From the NCBI RefSeq assembly GCF_003121705.1, contig NZ_PYHR01000002.1, positions 3,844,001 through 3,908,000 of the forward strand: a DNA stretch of 64,000 nucleotides. The letters run 5' to 3'. Below are positions 8,387 through 20,405 of this stretch, piece by piece. Below the pieces are notes generated by a model. That model was given only the letters and a program-made list of their open reading frames with translations, had not been told where the DNA came from and searched no databases. The stretch's first letter is position 1. Each line of letters begins with the position of its first letter. Made by a program: the position numbers and the translations under genes. The DNA is from Serinibacter arcticus. Its GTDB lineage: Bacteria > Actinomycetota > Actinomycetes > Actinomycetales > Beutenbergiaceae.

Positions 8387-9806
8387 TCCTGTCCCTCCGG
8401 GACGATGCCGTTGGCCGCGTCCTGCTCGGCCTGGGTGGGGAGCGTGCCGTCGGTCACCTGCTGCCAGAACAGCGCTGCGGCGGCCTCGTCGAGCAGCACG
8501 GTCGAGCCGAGGTTGCCCGGGCGGTAGTCGGGGTCGCCGATCGGAGGCGAGCCGCGGAAGCCGTCGGGGCCGGTGGCCGCGCGGAACGTGAGGGCCATCC
8601 GGCCGAGGTCGACGACACCGGTGCCGGGGTCGGTGACGAGCGCGTCGGTGCCGGCGGTGACGAGCGGGACCTGCTCCCACGGCAGCAGCAGCGACGGACC
8701 GCGGAGCTTCGCGGTGACGCCCTGGATGACCTGCTGCTGGCGCAGACCGCGCCCGATGTCCCCGGTGGGGTCCGACTTGCGCATGCGGGCGAAGGCGAGG
8801 GCCGCGGCGCCGTCGACGTCGTGGCAGCCCGGGGTCCAGACCATCCCGGACTCGGGGTCGTCCACCTCGGCGTCCCAGCAGAGGTTCACGCCGCCGACGG
8901 CGTCGACGATCGACTGGACGCCACCCATGCCGATCTCGACGTAGTGGTCGACGGTGATCCGGGTGAGCCCCTCGACGGTCTGCACGAGCAGGGGTGCGCC
9001 GCCGAAGGAGTACGCGGCGTTGAGCTTGTTCTGGCCGTGGCCGGGGATCTCCACCAGCGTGTCGCGGGGCAGCGAGACGAGCGAGGCGGTCCCGTCGCCG
9101 GGGGCGGTGAGCAGCATGATCGTGTCGGTGCGCGCACCCGCCGTCGGGTCGCCGACCAGGGTGCCGTCGGCGCGCGAGTCCGACCCCGCGAGGAGGTAGG
9201 TCGTCCCCGGCGTGCCCGCGGCGCCGGAGAGCGCCTCGGTGTGCTGGACGCGGCCGTCGGCCCACACCACCAGCGCCACCGGCCAGACGAGCAGGAGCAC
9301 GAGGACGACGGCGACGAGCACCAGCCGGCGTCGGCGGTAGACGGAGCGCGAGGAGCGGCGCGGGTCGCGCGGCGGACGAGCGTCGTCGCGCGGCGGACGT
9401 CCACCGGGGCCACCGGGACCGCCCGCACCGCCGTGACCGCCCGGGCGCAGGCCGGGGGCGCCGGGGTCGACGGGGGAGGCGCCGCGGGAGATCGGCATCG
9501 CGCGGGTGGCGTTCACCTCGCCCGACGTGCGGGAGGGGGCCCCCGCCACGGGCGGGCGGCCGGCGGGTGGCTGAGCGACGGGCGGTGCGGCCGCGCGCGG
9601 CGCGGCCGGGCGGGAGACGGGCTGGCGCGGGGAGGCGGGGCGGGCGCTGCGGCCGGGGAGGCGGGCGCGCTCCGCGGGACCGCGCGACGCTCGGGCGGCG
9701 CGACGGCCGGAGGCTGGACCGGCTGGGCGGGCGTCGCCGGTCGGCGCGGCGTCAGCGGACGTCCGGTGCCCGGTTCGAACGACGGGGGAGGCGCGTCGTC
9801 GGTCAT
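8383..9806 (-). CDS. LCP-family cell-wall glycopolymer ligase (frameshift in N-terminal tail)
   Basis: A LytR-CpsA-Psr protein of about 474 residues after repair, which would transfer lipid-linked glycopolymers to peptidoglycan on the outer face of the membrane. A long Pro/Ala-rich cytoplasmic tail (about 150 residues) precedes a single TM (RRRLVLVAVVLVLLL). The LCP domain has LLAGSDSRADGT, ARTDTIMLL, SLPRDTLVEIPG, KLNAAYSFGG and IVDAVGGV, including the arginines that bind the pyrophosphate. ATG 9806 (MTDDAPPPSF) has a GAGGAGGG site. The tail changes frame near the G run 9637-9640, and one added base joins both parts. The frame without repair would start at an implausible upstream codon. Confidence 0.88.
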
Positions 9807-9915
9807 GGGCCCTCCTCAGGGGTGGCGCGAAGGCTCTCCGCGGGGTCGCTGGCTGCTGGCCAGGGTAGATGCCGGTGCTCCCGTCGCGGCCGGGACGCGC
9901 CACGGCCGCGCCAGG

Positions 9916-11223
9916 TCAGCAGACCGCGGCGTCCGTGCCCGAGACCACGTTCCAGGGGTCGGTCGGCTGCTCGGTCGGGGTCGCCGGCGCGGTCGTCTCC
10001 ACGCCCGGTTCGGCCGAGGGGTCGGTCTCGGTGCCGGCCGCCGGGTCGGGCGCGTCCGTGGCGGGGTCGGGCGCCGCGGGGTCGGGCGCCGCCGGATCGG
10101 CCGCCTCCGGGGCGGGGGCCTCGGAGGTGATGGGGAGGTCCTGCTGGAGCCGCTCCCACAGCTGGCCGGTCAGGTCGTTCTCGACGACGCGGTTGCCGGC
10201 GTAGTTGAACGGCATGGTGACGAACGTGATCCCACCGGCGCCGACGCTGCTGAGCGAGGTGGCGAGGCCGGCGAGATGCATCGGGTTCCCGAGGTTCTGG
10301 CTCACCGAGAGGGAGTCCGTGACGGCGTCGAGGAAGCCGATCAGCTTCGGCAGGTCGGTGACGAGGTTCTGCGACAGCACCTGGCGCATCACCGCCGCGA
10401 GCAGCTCCTGCTGGCGGTCGATGCGCTGGATGTCGCTGCCGTCGCTCCCGGCGATCTTGCGGGCGCGGGCGAGGCCGAGCGCCTGCTGACCGTTGAGCAC
10501 CTGCTCGCCGGCGGCGAGGTCGAGGTCGGCCTCCTTGCTGACGATCGGCTCCGGGATGCACATCGGCACACCGCCGATCGTGTCGACCATCCGCTCGAAG
10601 CCCACGAAGTCGACGACCGCGTACTCGTCCACCTGCAGGCCGGTCAGCTTCTCGACCGTGAGGAGCGTGCAGTAGGCACCGAGGTGGACGTCACCGTCCT
10701 GGGCTCCCGTGCTGAACGCCGAGTTGAACATCGCGTTCGAGCGGGAGGAGGACGTGCGATCAGGATCCGCCTGGTCCACGGGGCAGGCCGGGATGTCGGT
10801 GAGCAGGTCGCGGGGGATCGACACGACGTCGATCCGGCTGCGGTCCGCCGGGATGTGCGCGAGCAGCGTCGTGTCCGACCGGGCACCGTCCTCCTCGCCG
10901 CCACCGATGGCGAGGTTCTCGCCGCCGCGCGAGTCGGAGCCGATCATGAGCACGTTGAGGGCCTGCCCGGCGTTCGGGTCGGCCGGAGCCTCGGTGGTCT
11001 CCACCGGCTCCTCCGGATCGACCGGGGCGTCCTCACGCATCTCCGCGACGTTCAGGCCGCCCCCGACGTTCCCGGTGAAGTTGCGGTAGACCGCGAAGGC
11101 GCCGCCCCCGACGAAGGTGAGCGCGCCCACGAGCGTCGTCGCGACGACGCGTCGAACGGTGTGGCGGCGTATGCGGCGGGTGTGGCGCGGGACCCCGGAG
11201 CGGCGCGGACGTGTCGTTGGCAT
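9916..11223 (-). CDS. LCP-family cell-wall glycopolymer ligase
   Basis: A second LytR-CpsA-Psr transferase, 435 residues. After a basic N-terminus there is one TM (about 25-48), then the LCP domain with VLMIGSDSRGG, SDTTLLAHI, VSIPRDLLTDIP, NAMFNSAFSTG and DTIGGVPMCIP. The last about 65 residues are a low-complexity Pro/Asp/Ala/Thr tail with repeated AAPDP units, probably an extracellular linker. ATG 11223 is preferred to an upstream in-frame codon because a TAGCAT -10 box ends 8 bases before it. It is divergent from the galactofuranosyltransferase gene at 11390 and about 100 bases from the next LCP gene. Two LCP paralogs beside the polymer locus suggest different polymers or redundancy. Confidence 0.92.
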   Translation of the reverse strand: MPTTRPRRSGVPRHTRRIRRHTVRRVVATTLVGALTFVGGGAFAVYRNFTGNVGGGLNVAEMREDAPVDPEEPVETTEAPADPNAGQALNVLMIGSDSRGGENLAIGGGEEDGARSDTTLLAHIPADRSRIDVVSIPRDLLTDIPACPVDQADPDRTSSSRSNAMFNSAFSTGAQDGDVHLGAYCTLLTVEKLTGLQVDEYAVVDFVGFERMVDTIGGVPMCIPEPIVSKEADLDLAAGEQVLNGQQALGLARARKIAGSDGSDIQRIDRQQELLAAVMRQVLSQNLVTDLPKLIGFLDAVTDSLSVSQNLGNPMHLAGLATSLSSVGAGGITFVTMPFNYAGNRVVENDLTGQLWERLQQDLPITSEAPAPEAADPAAPDPAAPDPATDAPDPAAGTETDPSAEPGVETTAPATPTEQPTDPWNVVSGTDAAVC

Positions 11224-11231
11224 CGCCCCCG

Positions 11232-11237
11232 ATGCTA
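11232..11237 (-). promoter_or_regulatory. -10 box TAGCAT of the second LCP gene
   Basis: TAGCAT on the minus strand ends 8 bases before the ATG at 11223, predicting a leader of about two bases or none. No ribosome-binding site is visible. Confidence 0.42.
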
Positions 11238-11377
11238 TGACCTGCGTGTCAGCGTTCGCCCAGCAGCCCACGGTCATCGTGTGAAGGCTTCGTGCACACG
11301 CTGGGCGACGGCGCTCCCAGCCACCTCCCCGCCGCCTCCGCGCTGCTCGCCTGCCGGTCCCGATCGGGGCTGGCCGG

Positions 11378-11383
11378 TACGGT
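11378..11383 (+). promoter_or_regulatory. -10 box TACGGT of a leaderless GT2 mRNA
   Basis: TACGGT is followed by exactly 6 bases and the GTG at 11390. This sets the start codon of the glycopolymer locus by position, since no Shine-Dalgarno sequence is present. Confidence 0.45.
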
Positions 11384-11389
11384 GAACCG

Positions 11390-12370
11390 GTGATCCATCC
11401 TGACCCAGACGGCCCTGTCCAGAGCGCCGGGCCCGAGGTCGCGCCCGTGTGCGCGGTGGTGGTCGCCTACAACCGGCGCGACCTGCTCGTCGAGGTCCTC
11501 GACGCGCTGCGGGCGCAGGAGGTCCGACCGGAACGCGTGATCGTCGTGGACAACGCCTCCACCGACGACTCCGCCGCCGTCGCCGGCTCCTACCCGGAGG
11601 TGGACCTCGTCACGCTCGCCCGCAACACCGGCGGCGCGGGCGGGTTCGCCGCCGGCATCGCGCTCGCGCTCGAGCGCAACCCGTCGTGGATCTGGCTCAT
11701 GGACGACGACACCGTGCCGACGCCGGACGCCCTGGCCGAGCTCGTCCGCGTCGCCGCGGCGGCCCGCGCCGACGCCGCCGGATCGCGCGTGATCTGGACC
11801 GACGGCAGCGAGCATCCGATGAACACGCCCAGGGAGAACCCGTTCGCGACGGCGTCGCAGCGCGCGGCTGCCCGGCGCCTGGACGGCCTGAACGTCCGCA
11901 GCACGTCCTTCGTCTCGATGCTGGCGAGCACCGCCACGATCCGTCGGCGAGGACTTCCCGTCGCCGACTACTTCATCTGGAACGACGACTTCGAGTACTC
12001 CACCCGGCTGATCCGGGACGGTCGGGGCATCCACGTGCCCAGCAGCGTCGTCGTGCACAAGACGAAGGCGCTCGCCTCCACCGACGCCGACCCGGGGGAG
12101 CGGTTCTACCACGAGGTGCGCAACAAGATCTGGCTCTTCACGCGGTCCCGCGGCCTGACGGGCCGGGAGAAGGCGGTGTACGGGGCCTCGACGCTGCGCC
12201 GGTGGGTCCGGACGGTGGCGCGGTCGGGCGATCGAGCGCTGCTGCTGCGCTGCCTCGGACGGGGGCTGCGGGACGGCGTCGCGACGTCACCCCGTCCCAA
12301 CGCGGAGGCGCTGGCCGGCCTCGGGGCTGTCACGGACGCCGTCGTGCGCGCGGAGGCCGGCCGTGGCTGA
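11390..12370 (+). CDS. GT2 glycosyltransferase, GlfT1/rhamnosyltransferase-like
   Basis: A 326-residue cytoplasmic-face GT2 enzyme. The GT-A fold begins with VCAVVVAYNRRDLL and has VVDNASTDD, then NTGGAGGFAAGI. The metal-binding DDD at 105-107 lies in WLMDDDTVP. The acceptor-site acidic pair Asp199-Asp200 is in YFIWNDDFEYS, with His223 downstream. This arrangement matches the mycobacterial GlfT1/GlfT2 group. With glf, GlfT2 and Wzm/Wzt in the same locus, a role as the priming galactofuranosyltransferase is the best guess, though a rhamnosyltransferase is possible. It overlaps the next GT2 by 8 bases. Confidence 0.82.
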   Translation: MIHPDPDGPVQSAGPEVAPVCAVVVAYNRRDLLVEVLDALRAQEVRPERVIVVDNASTDDSAAVAGSYPEVDLVTLARNTGGAGGFAAGIALALERNPSWIWLMDDDTVPTPDALAELVRVAAAARADAAGSRVIWTDGSEHPMNTPRENPFATASQRAAARRLDGLNVRSTSFVSMLASTATIRRRGLPVADYFIWNDDFEYSTRLIRDGRGIHVPSSVVVHKTKALASTDADPGERFYHEVRNKIWLFTRSRGLTGREKAVYGASTLRRWVRTVARSGDRALLLRCLGRGLRDGVATSPRPNAEALAGLGAVTDAVVRAEAGRG

Positions 12371-13208
12371 CACCCCGTTCTCCCTGCTGGTCCCGGTCTA
12401 CCGCGCCGACAGCCCGAGCCACTTCCGCAGGGCGTTCGAGTCCTCGGTGCAGGAGCAGACCCTCCGCCCCGCCGAGGTTGTGCTCGTGCAGGACGGGCCG
12501 GTCCCCGCCGCACTGGCCGCCGTGCTCGACGACGTCGCGGCCGCCAGCCCGGTGCCCGTCGTCCGCGTCCGGATCCCGGCGAACGTGGGCCTGGCACTCG
12601 CCCTCACCCGCGGGCTGGAGAGCTGCAGCCACGAGATCGTCGCGCGGATCGACGCGGACGACGTGTCCCTGCCGCACCGGTTCGCCACCCAGGTCCCGCT
12701 CGTGGAGGCCGGCCTGGACCTCGTGGGCGCGGGGATGGTCGAGTTCGAGGACGACGAGCAGGTCGTCGTCGGCAGCCGGGTGCCCCGTCAGGGCCAGGAG
12801 GCCATCGAGTCCTACGCCCGGTTCCACGACCCGTTCTCCCACCCGACCGTCGTCTACCGCCGCAGCGCCGTCGAGCGCGCCGGTGGCTACGAGCCGCTGG
12901 GGCGGATGGAGGACTACTGGCTCTTCGTGCGGATGCTCGCCGCGGGAGCCCGGGTCGACAACGTCGTCGAGCCGCTGGTGCGCTACCGGATCGGTGAGGG
13001 CGCCTACGCCCGTCGCGGCGGCCGGGAGCAGTGGCGCACCGAGCTCGAGCTGCAGCGCGCGATGCGGCGGATCGGGTTCACGTCCCGAGGCCAGCAGGTG
13101 CGCAACGTCCTGGTGCGCGGCGCGTACCGGTTCGTTCCCGAGGGGCTGCGCAAGGTCGCCTACCGCGCGCTGATCGCGCGGAGCGGCCGGGGGCCCGACG
13201 GGGCCTAG
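12363..13208 (+). CDS. GT2 glycosyltransferase, AmsE-like
   Basis: A 281-residue GT2 with an intact nucleotide-sugar binding half. FSLLVPVYRAD opens the fold, VVLVQDGP follows, and the DxD metal site is IDADD in VARIDADDVSLPHRF. The later HDPFSHPTVVYRRS and RMEDYWLFVRML segments contain the general-base region. It resembles exopolysaccharide GT2 enzymes such as AmsE; the donor sugar cannot be told. The GTG lies inside the last codons of the previous gene, so both enzymes are probably made together. There is no TM segment. Confidence 0.84.
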   Translation: MADTPFSLLVPVYRADSPSHFRRAFESSVQEQTLRPAEVVLVQDGPVPAALAAVLDDVAAASPVPVVRVRIPANVGLALALTRGLESCSHEIVARIDADDVSLPHRFATQVPLVEAGLDLVGAGMVEFEDDEQVVVGSRVPRQGQEAIESYARFHDPFSHPTVVYRRSAVERAGGYEPLGRMEDYWLFVRMLAAGARVDNVVEPLVRYRIGEGAYARRGGREQWRTELELQRAMRRIGFTSRGQQVRNVLVRGAYRFVPEGLRKVAYRALIARSGRGPDGA

Positions 13209-13224
13209 GACACGGCACGGGGTC

Positions 13225-13249
13225 GGCGATCGTAGAATGGTCGATCGCC
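13225..13249 (+). promoter_or_regulatory. Inverted repeat flanking a TAGAAT -10 box
   Basis: GGCGATCG (13225-13232) and CGATCGCC (13242-13249) form a perfect 8-base inverted repeat. The 9-base centre begins with TAGAAT (13233-13238), a good TAnnnT -10 element. A repressor bound here would cover the -10, and the same DNA could fold as a hairpin. The likely target is the acyltransferase gene starting 42 bases downstream. Confidence 0.42.
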
Positions 13250-13291
13250 GCCCCCTCGTCTCGAGCCCCGATCCCCCTCGGAGGTCGTCAG

Positions 13292-16759
<3,468 letters not shown>

Positions 16760-16760
<1 letters not shown>

Positions 16761-18772
16761 TGACGACCACCACCGAGACTCCCGTCGAGGATCCCCGAGG
16801 CGCCGAGGTCGTCCTCGTCCCCGAGGGTCACCGCGTGCTCCAGCGCGTGATCCTGCCCCCCGACGCCGAGTCGGACTCGCTCGTGCTCTACGTCGAGCAG
16901 GGCATCAGGCTCAGCACGCAGACGAGCGGCAGCGACGACGACGCGCACGTCGACAGCTCCGGCGTCGAGCGGGTGTCCACGCGAGACGTCAACGGTCGGT
17001 TCTCGATCCGGATCCGCTCGGGTCAGCGCACGTCGTTCGGTACGTACTTCAACGGCTTCGCCGCGTCGTACTGGAAGAAGTGGACGACTCTCTCGAGCGT
17101 CCGCCTCGCCGTCGACATCTCGGGGGCGGCCAACGTCATCATCTACCGCTCCAACGCCCGCGGTGCGCAGCAGCGCGTGGGGTCCAAGGCCGTTCACGGT
17201 CGCGGCGTCGTGGAGTTCCAGCTCCCGCTGAAGCAGTTCGGCGACGGTGGCTGGTACTGGTTCGACGTCGAGGCGGCCGGCAAGGGTGCTCTCGTGCACT
17301 CGGCCGTGTGGACCGCCCCCGCCGAGCTCGCGCCGCGCCGCGGCTCGCTCTCGCTGGGCATGACCACCCTGAACAAGACCGACGACGTGCTGCGGAACAT
17401 CGCGACGGTCGCGGGCGACGCGGACCTGCGCGAGCTTCTCGACGAGATGATCATCGTCGACCAGGGCTCCGACCGGCTGATCGCGACGGAGGGCTTCGAC
17501 GCCCTCGCCGCGCAGATGGGTGAGCAGCTCCAGATCGTCGAGCAGGGCAACATCGGTGGCTCCGGCGGGTTCTCCCGCGGGATGTACGAGGTCGTCACGC
17601 GCGGGAAGTCCGACTACGTGCTCCTCATGGACGACGACATCGACGTCGAGCCGGAGAGCCTCATCCGGATGGTGACCTTCGCGGACTTCGCCAAGCGTCC
17701 CACCCTGGTGGGTGCGCACATGTTCGACCTCAACAACCGCTCGGTCCTGCACACCTACGGCGAGCGCGTCGACCCGTGGCGGGTCCAGCCGGTCGTCGCC
17801 CACGACGACCTCCACATGGGGCACGACTTCGCCGCGTCGGGTCTGCGATCGACGTCGTGGCTGCACCGCCGCGCCGACGTGGACTACAACGGCTGGTGGA
17901 GCACGCTCATCCCGGTCGAGGTCGTGCGCGAGCTCGGTCTGTCGCTCCCGATCTTCATCAAGTGGGACGACGCCGAGTACGGGCTGCGCGCCAAGGCAGC
18001 CGGCTACCCGACGGTGTCGCTGCCCGGCGCCGGCGTCTGGCACATGTCCTGGATCGACAAGGACGACCTGGTGGGGTGGCAGGCCTACTTCCACACCAAG
18101 AACCGCCTCATCGTCGCGCTGCTCTACTCGCAGTACGCCAACGGTGGTGGCGCGTTCAAGGAAGCCATCATGAGCGACGTCAAGCACCTGCTCTCGATGC
18201 AGTACTACACCCAGGCCGGCCGCATCCGCGGCCTGCGGGACCTGCTCAAGGGCCCGGGAGCGCTCCACGGACAGATCGGAACCGTCCTGCCGGAGATCCG
18301 CGGCATGGCGAAGCAGTTCGACGACGCCGTGTACAAGTCCGACGCCGACGAGTTCCCGGCCGTCGACCGTGGCAAGCCCAAGAACAAGGGCCGTGGCCTG
18401 CGTCCGCCGAGCATCCGTTCGCTCGTGCCGTTCACGGCACGCACGACGCTCCGCCAGCTCGCCGAGCCGCTGTCCGACCGTGCGAAGACCGCTCCGCAGG
18501 ACGAGATCGCGTTCCAGGACGCCCGGTGGTGGCGTCTCGCGCAGTACGACAGCGCGCTCGTGACCAACGCCGACGGCACCGGGGTCGCGTGGTACCGCCG
18601 CAACCCGGCGAAGCTGCGAGCCCAGCTGGCCGAGGTCGCGATGCTCCACGTCGAGCTGCAGCGCCGCTGGTCCTCGCTCAGCACCGAGTACCGCGACGCC
18701 CTGGCCGACCTGACCTCGTTCGAGGCGTGGGAGAAGACCTTCGCGGACAACCCGTCCCAGCACCGTGACTGA
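16760..18772 (+). CDS. glfT2: Galactofuranosyltransferase GlfT2
   Basis: A 670-residue processive GT2 enzyme that polymerises galactofuranose. It has the N-terminal beta-sandwich of GlfT2 (about 1-190), a GT-A domain (about 195-440) and a helical C-terminal domain. Catalytic features align with the mycobacterial enzyme as known from its structure: metal-binding DDD at 291-293 (LLMDDDIDVEP), acidic pair Asp403-Asp404 in KWDDAEYG, and His428 in GVWHMSW. Mycobacterial GlfT2 is of similar length (about 640). ATG 16760 overlaps the glf stop; a GTG three bases earlier is an alternative. This is strong evidence for a galactan-type polymer outside the mycolic-acid bacteria. Confidence 0.93.
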
Positions 18773-19658
18773 CGGCACCACCGCGCCCGCGGCGCTGCCG
18801 CCGGGCTTCGAGCGGCCGGGCCGCAGCCGCGGTCTGGTCGACGTGTTCGGCCAGCGGTACCTGCTCCGTCTGATCGTGCGCAAAGAGCTGCGCGTCAGGT
18901 ACCAGGCCTCCTTCCTGGGGCTGGCCTGGTCCTACGTGAAGCCCGGCGTGCAGTTCGTCGTGTTCTTCTTCGTGATGGGGAACTTCCTCGGGATGCGCGG
19001 CATGCTGCCGCCGTTCGCGGTCTACCTCTTCAGCGGCATCGTGATCATCAACCTGTTCTCCGAGATTCTCGGCAACGCCACCCGCTCGGTGGTCGCCAAC
19101 GGGGCGCTGGTGAACAAGATCTACCTGCCGCGACAGATGTTCCCGGTCTCGTCGGTGCTCGTCGCGCTGGTGCACTTCGTCCCCCAGCTGATCGTGCTGA
19201 TGATCGGGGCGGTGGTCGCCGGCTGGCGCCCCGGCCCCGTCGAGCTCGGGGCCGCCGTCCTGGCGGTCCTCATCGTGCTCTGCCTCGCGCTGGGGCTGGG
19301 TCTCGCGTTCGGCGCGATCAACGTCGCCTACCGCGACATCGAGAACATCGTCGACCTCATCCTCATGGTCTCGATCTGGTTCTCGCCGGTGCTCTACCCG
19401 ATCGCCACGGTGCGCGACACCTTCGGCGCCGACAGCGTCCTGATGCGGATCTACGAGAACAACCCGCTCACGATCGCCGTCGAGCTCTTCCACCGCGCCT
19501 TCTGGTGGCCGGCAGCGGACGCCGCCTCGCGCGAGGGGGCGATCGTCGACCACGTGGTCGACCGCGGCCTCATCGCCCTCGCGGCGTGCGCCATCCTGCT
19601 CGTCATCGGTGACCGCATCTTCCGTCGCATGTCCCGCAACTTTGCCCAGGAGCTGTGA
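18765..19658 (+). CDS. wzm: Polysaccharide ABC exporter, permease (Wzm)
   Basis: A 297-residue ABC-2 type permease with about six membrane helices. The N-terminal amphipathic region and RKELRVRYQASFLGLAWSYVKP are characteristic of O-antigen and teichoic acid exporters of the RfbA/TagG/Wzm group. IWFSPVLYP marks the late periplasmic loop. It overlaps glfT2 by 8 bases and sits directly before its ATPase. With glf and glfT2 adjacent, it most likely exports lipid-linked galactofuran, as proposed for the Rv3783/Rv3781 pair in mycobacteria. Confidence 0.92.
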   Translation: MTDGTTAPAALPPGFERPGRSRGLVDVFGQRYLLRLIVRKELRVRYQASFLGLAWSYVKPGVQFVVFFFVMGNFLGMRGMLPPFAVYLFSGIVIINLFSEILGNATRSVVANGALVNKIYLPRQMFPVSSVLVALVHFVPQLIVLMIGAVVAGWRPGPVELGAAVLAVLIVLCLALGLGLAFGAINVAYRDIENIVDLILMVSIWFSPVLYPIATVRDTFGADSVLMRIYENNPLTIAVELFHRAFWWPAADAASREGAIVDHVVDRGLIALAACAILLVIGDRIFRRMSRNFAQEL

Positions 19659-19659
19659 C

Positions 19660-20403
19660 GTGGCCACCGACACGACGATCATCGTCGACAACCTGACCAA
19701 GCAGTTCACCCTGAAGCACGTCCACTCCCTCAAGGAGATGGCCTCGCGCGCGGTGCGGGGACGGCGCGCCGAGGCCGACTCGTTCACCGCGCTCGACGGC
19801 GTCGACCTCGAGGTCCGCGAGGGCGAGACGCTCGCCCTGCTCGGCTTCAACGGGTCGGGCAAGTCGACCCTGCTCAAGTGCATCTCGGGCGTGCTCACCC
19901 CCGACGAGGGCACGATCGGCGTGCGGGGACGGCTGGCAGGCCTGATCGAGGTCGGGGCCGGGTTCCACCCCGACCTGACGGGGCGCGAGAACGTCTTCCT
20001 CAACGGCGCGATCCTCGGGATGACCGAGGCGCAGATCCGGGCGCGCTTCGACGAGATCGTCGCGTTCTCCGAGATCGAGCAGTTCATCGACACCGAGGTG
20101 AAGTTCTACTCCTCGGGCATGTTCCTGCGCCTGGCGTTCGCCGTCGCGGTCCACACCGATCCGGAGGTGTTCCTCGTCGACGAGATCCTCGCCGTCGGGG
20201 ACGAGCCCTTCCAGAAGAAGTGCATCACCCGCATCAAGGAGCTCCGCGACGAGGGCCGGACCCTCGTGATCGTGAGCCACGACCTGGACATGGTCGCCAA
20301 GCTGTGCTCGCGCGCCGTCCTGCTGGAGAAGGGTCGGCTGGTGGCCGACTCGAGCGCTGACGCGGTCGTCCGGCAGATGCGCGGCGAGCCCGAACCCGCC
20401 TGA
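19660..20403 (+). CDS. wzt: Polysaccharide ABC exporter, ATPase (Wzt, no carbohydrate-binding tail)
   Basis: A 247-residue ATP-binding subunit paired with Wzm. The Walker A GFNGSGKST is at 62-70, the signature YSSGM at 150-154, and Walker B VFLVDE at 170-175 followed by ILAVGDEPF; the H-loop is VSHD. It ends soon after the nucleotide-binding domain and lacks the C-terminal carbohydrate-binding domain that tells capped O-antigens apart. Export is therefore probably not gated by a terminal sugar modification. The start is GTG 19660, one base after the wzm stop. An in-frame upstream codon would lie inside wzm and is rejected. Confidence 0.93.
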   Translation: MATDTTIIVDNLTKQFTLKHVHSLKEMASRAVRGRRAEADSFTALDGVDLEVREGETLALLGFNGSGKSTLLKCISGVLTPDEGTIGVRGRLAGLIEVGAGFHPDLTGRENVFLNGAILGMTEAQIRARFDEIVAFSEIEQFIDTEVKFYSSGMFLRLAFAVAVHTDPEVFLVDEILAVGDEPFQKKCITRIKELRDEGRTLVIVSHDLDMVAKLCSRAVLLEKGRLVADSSADAVVRQMRGEPEPA

Positions 20404-20405
20404 CG

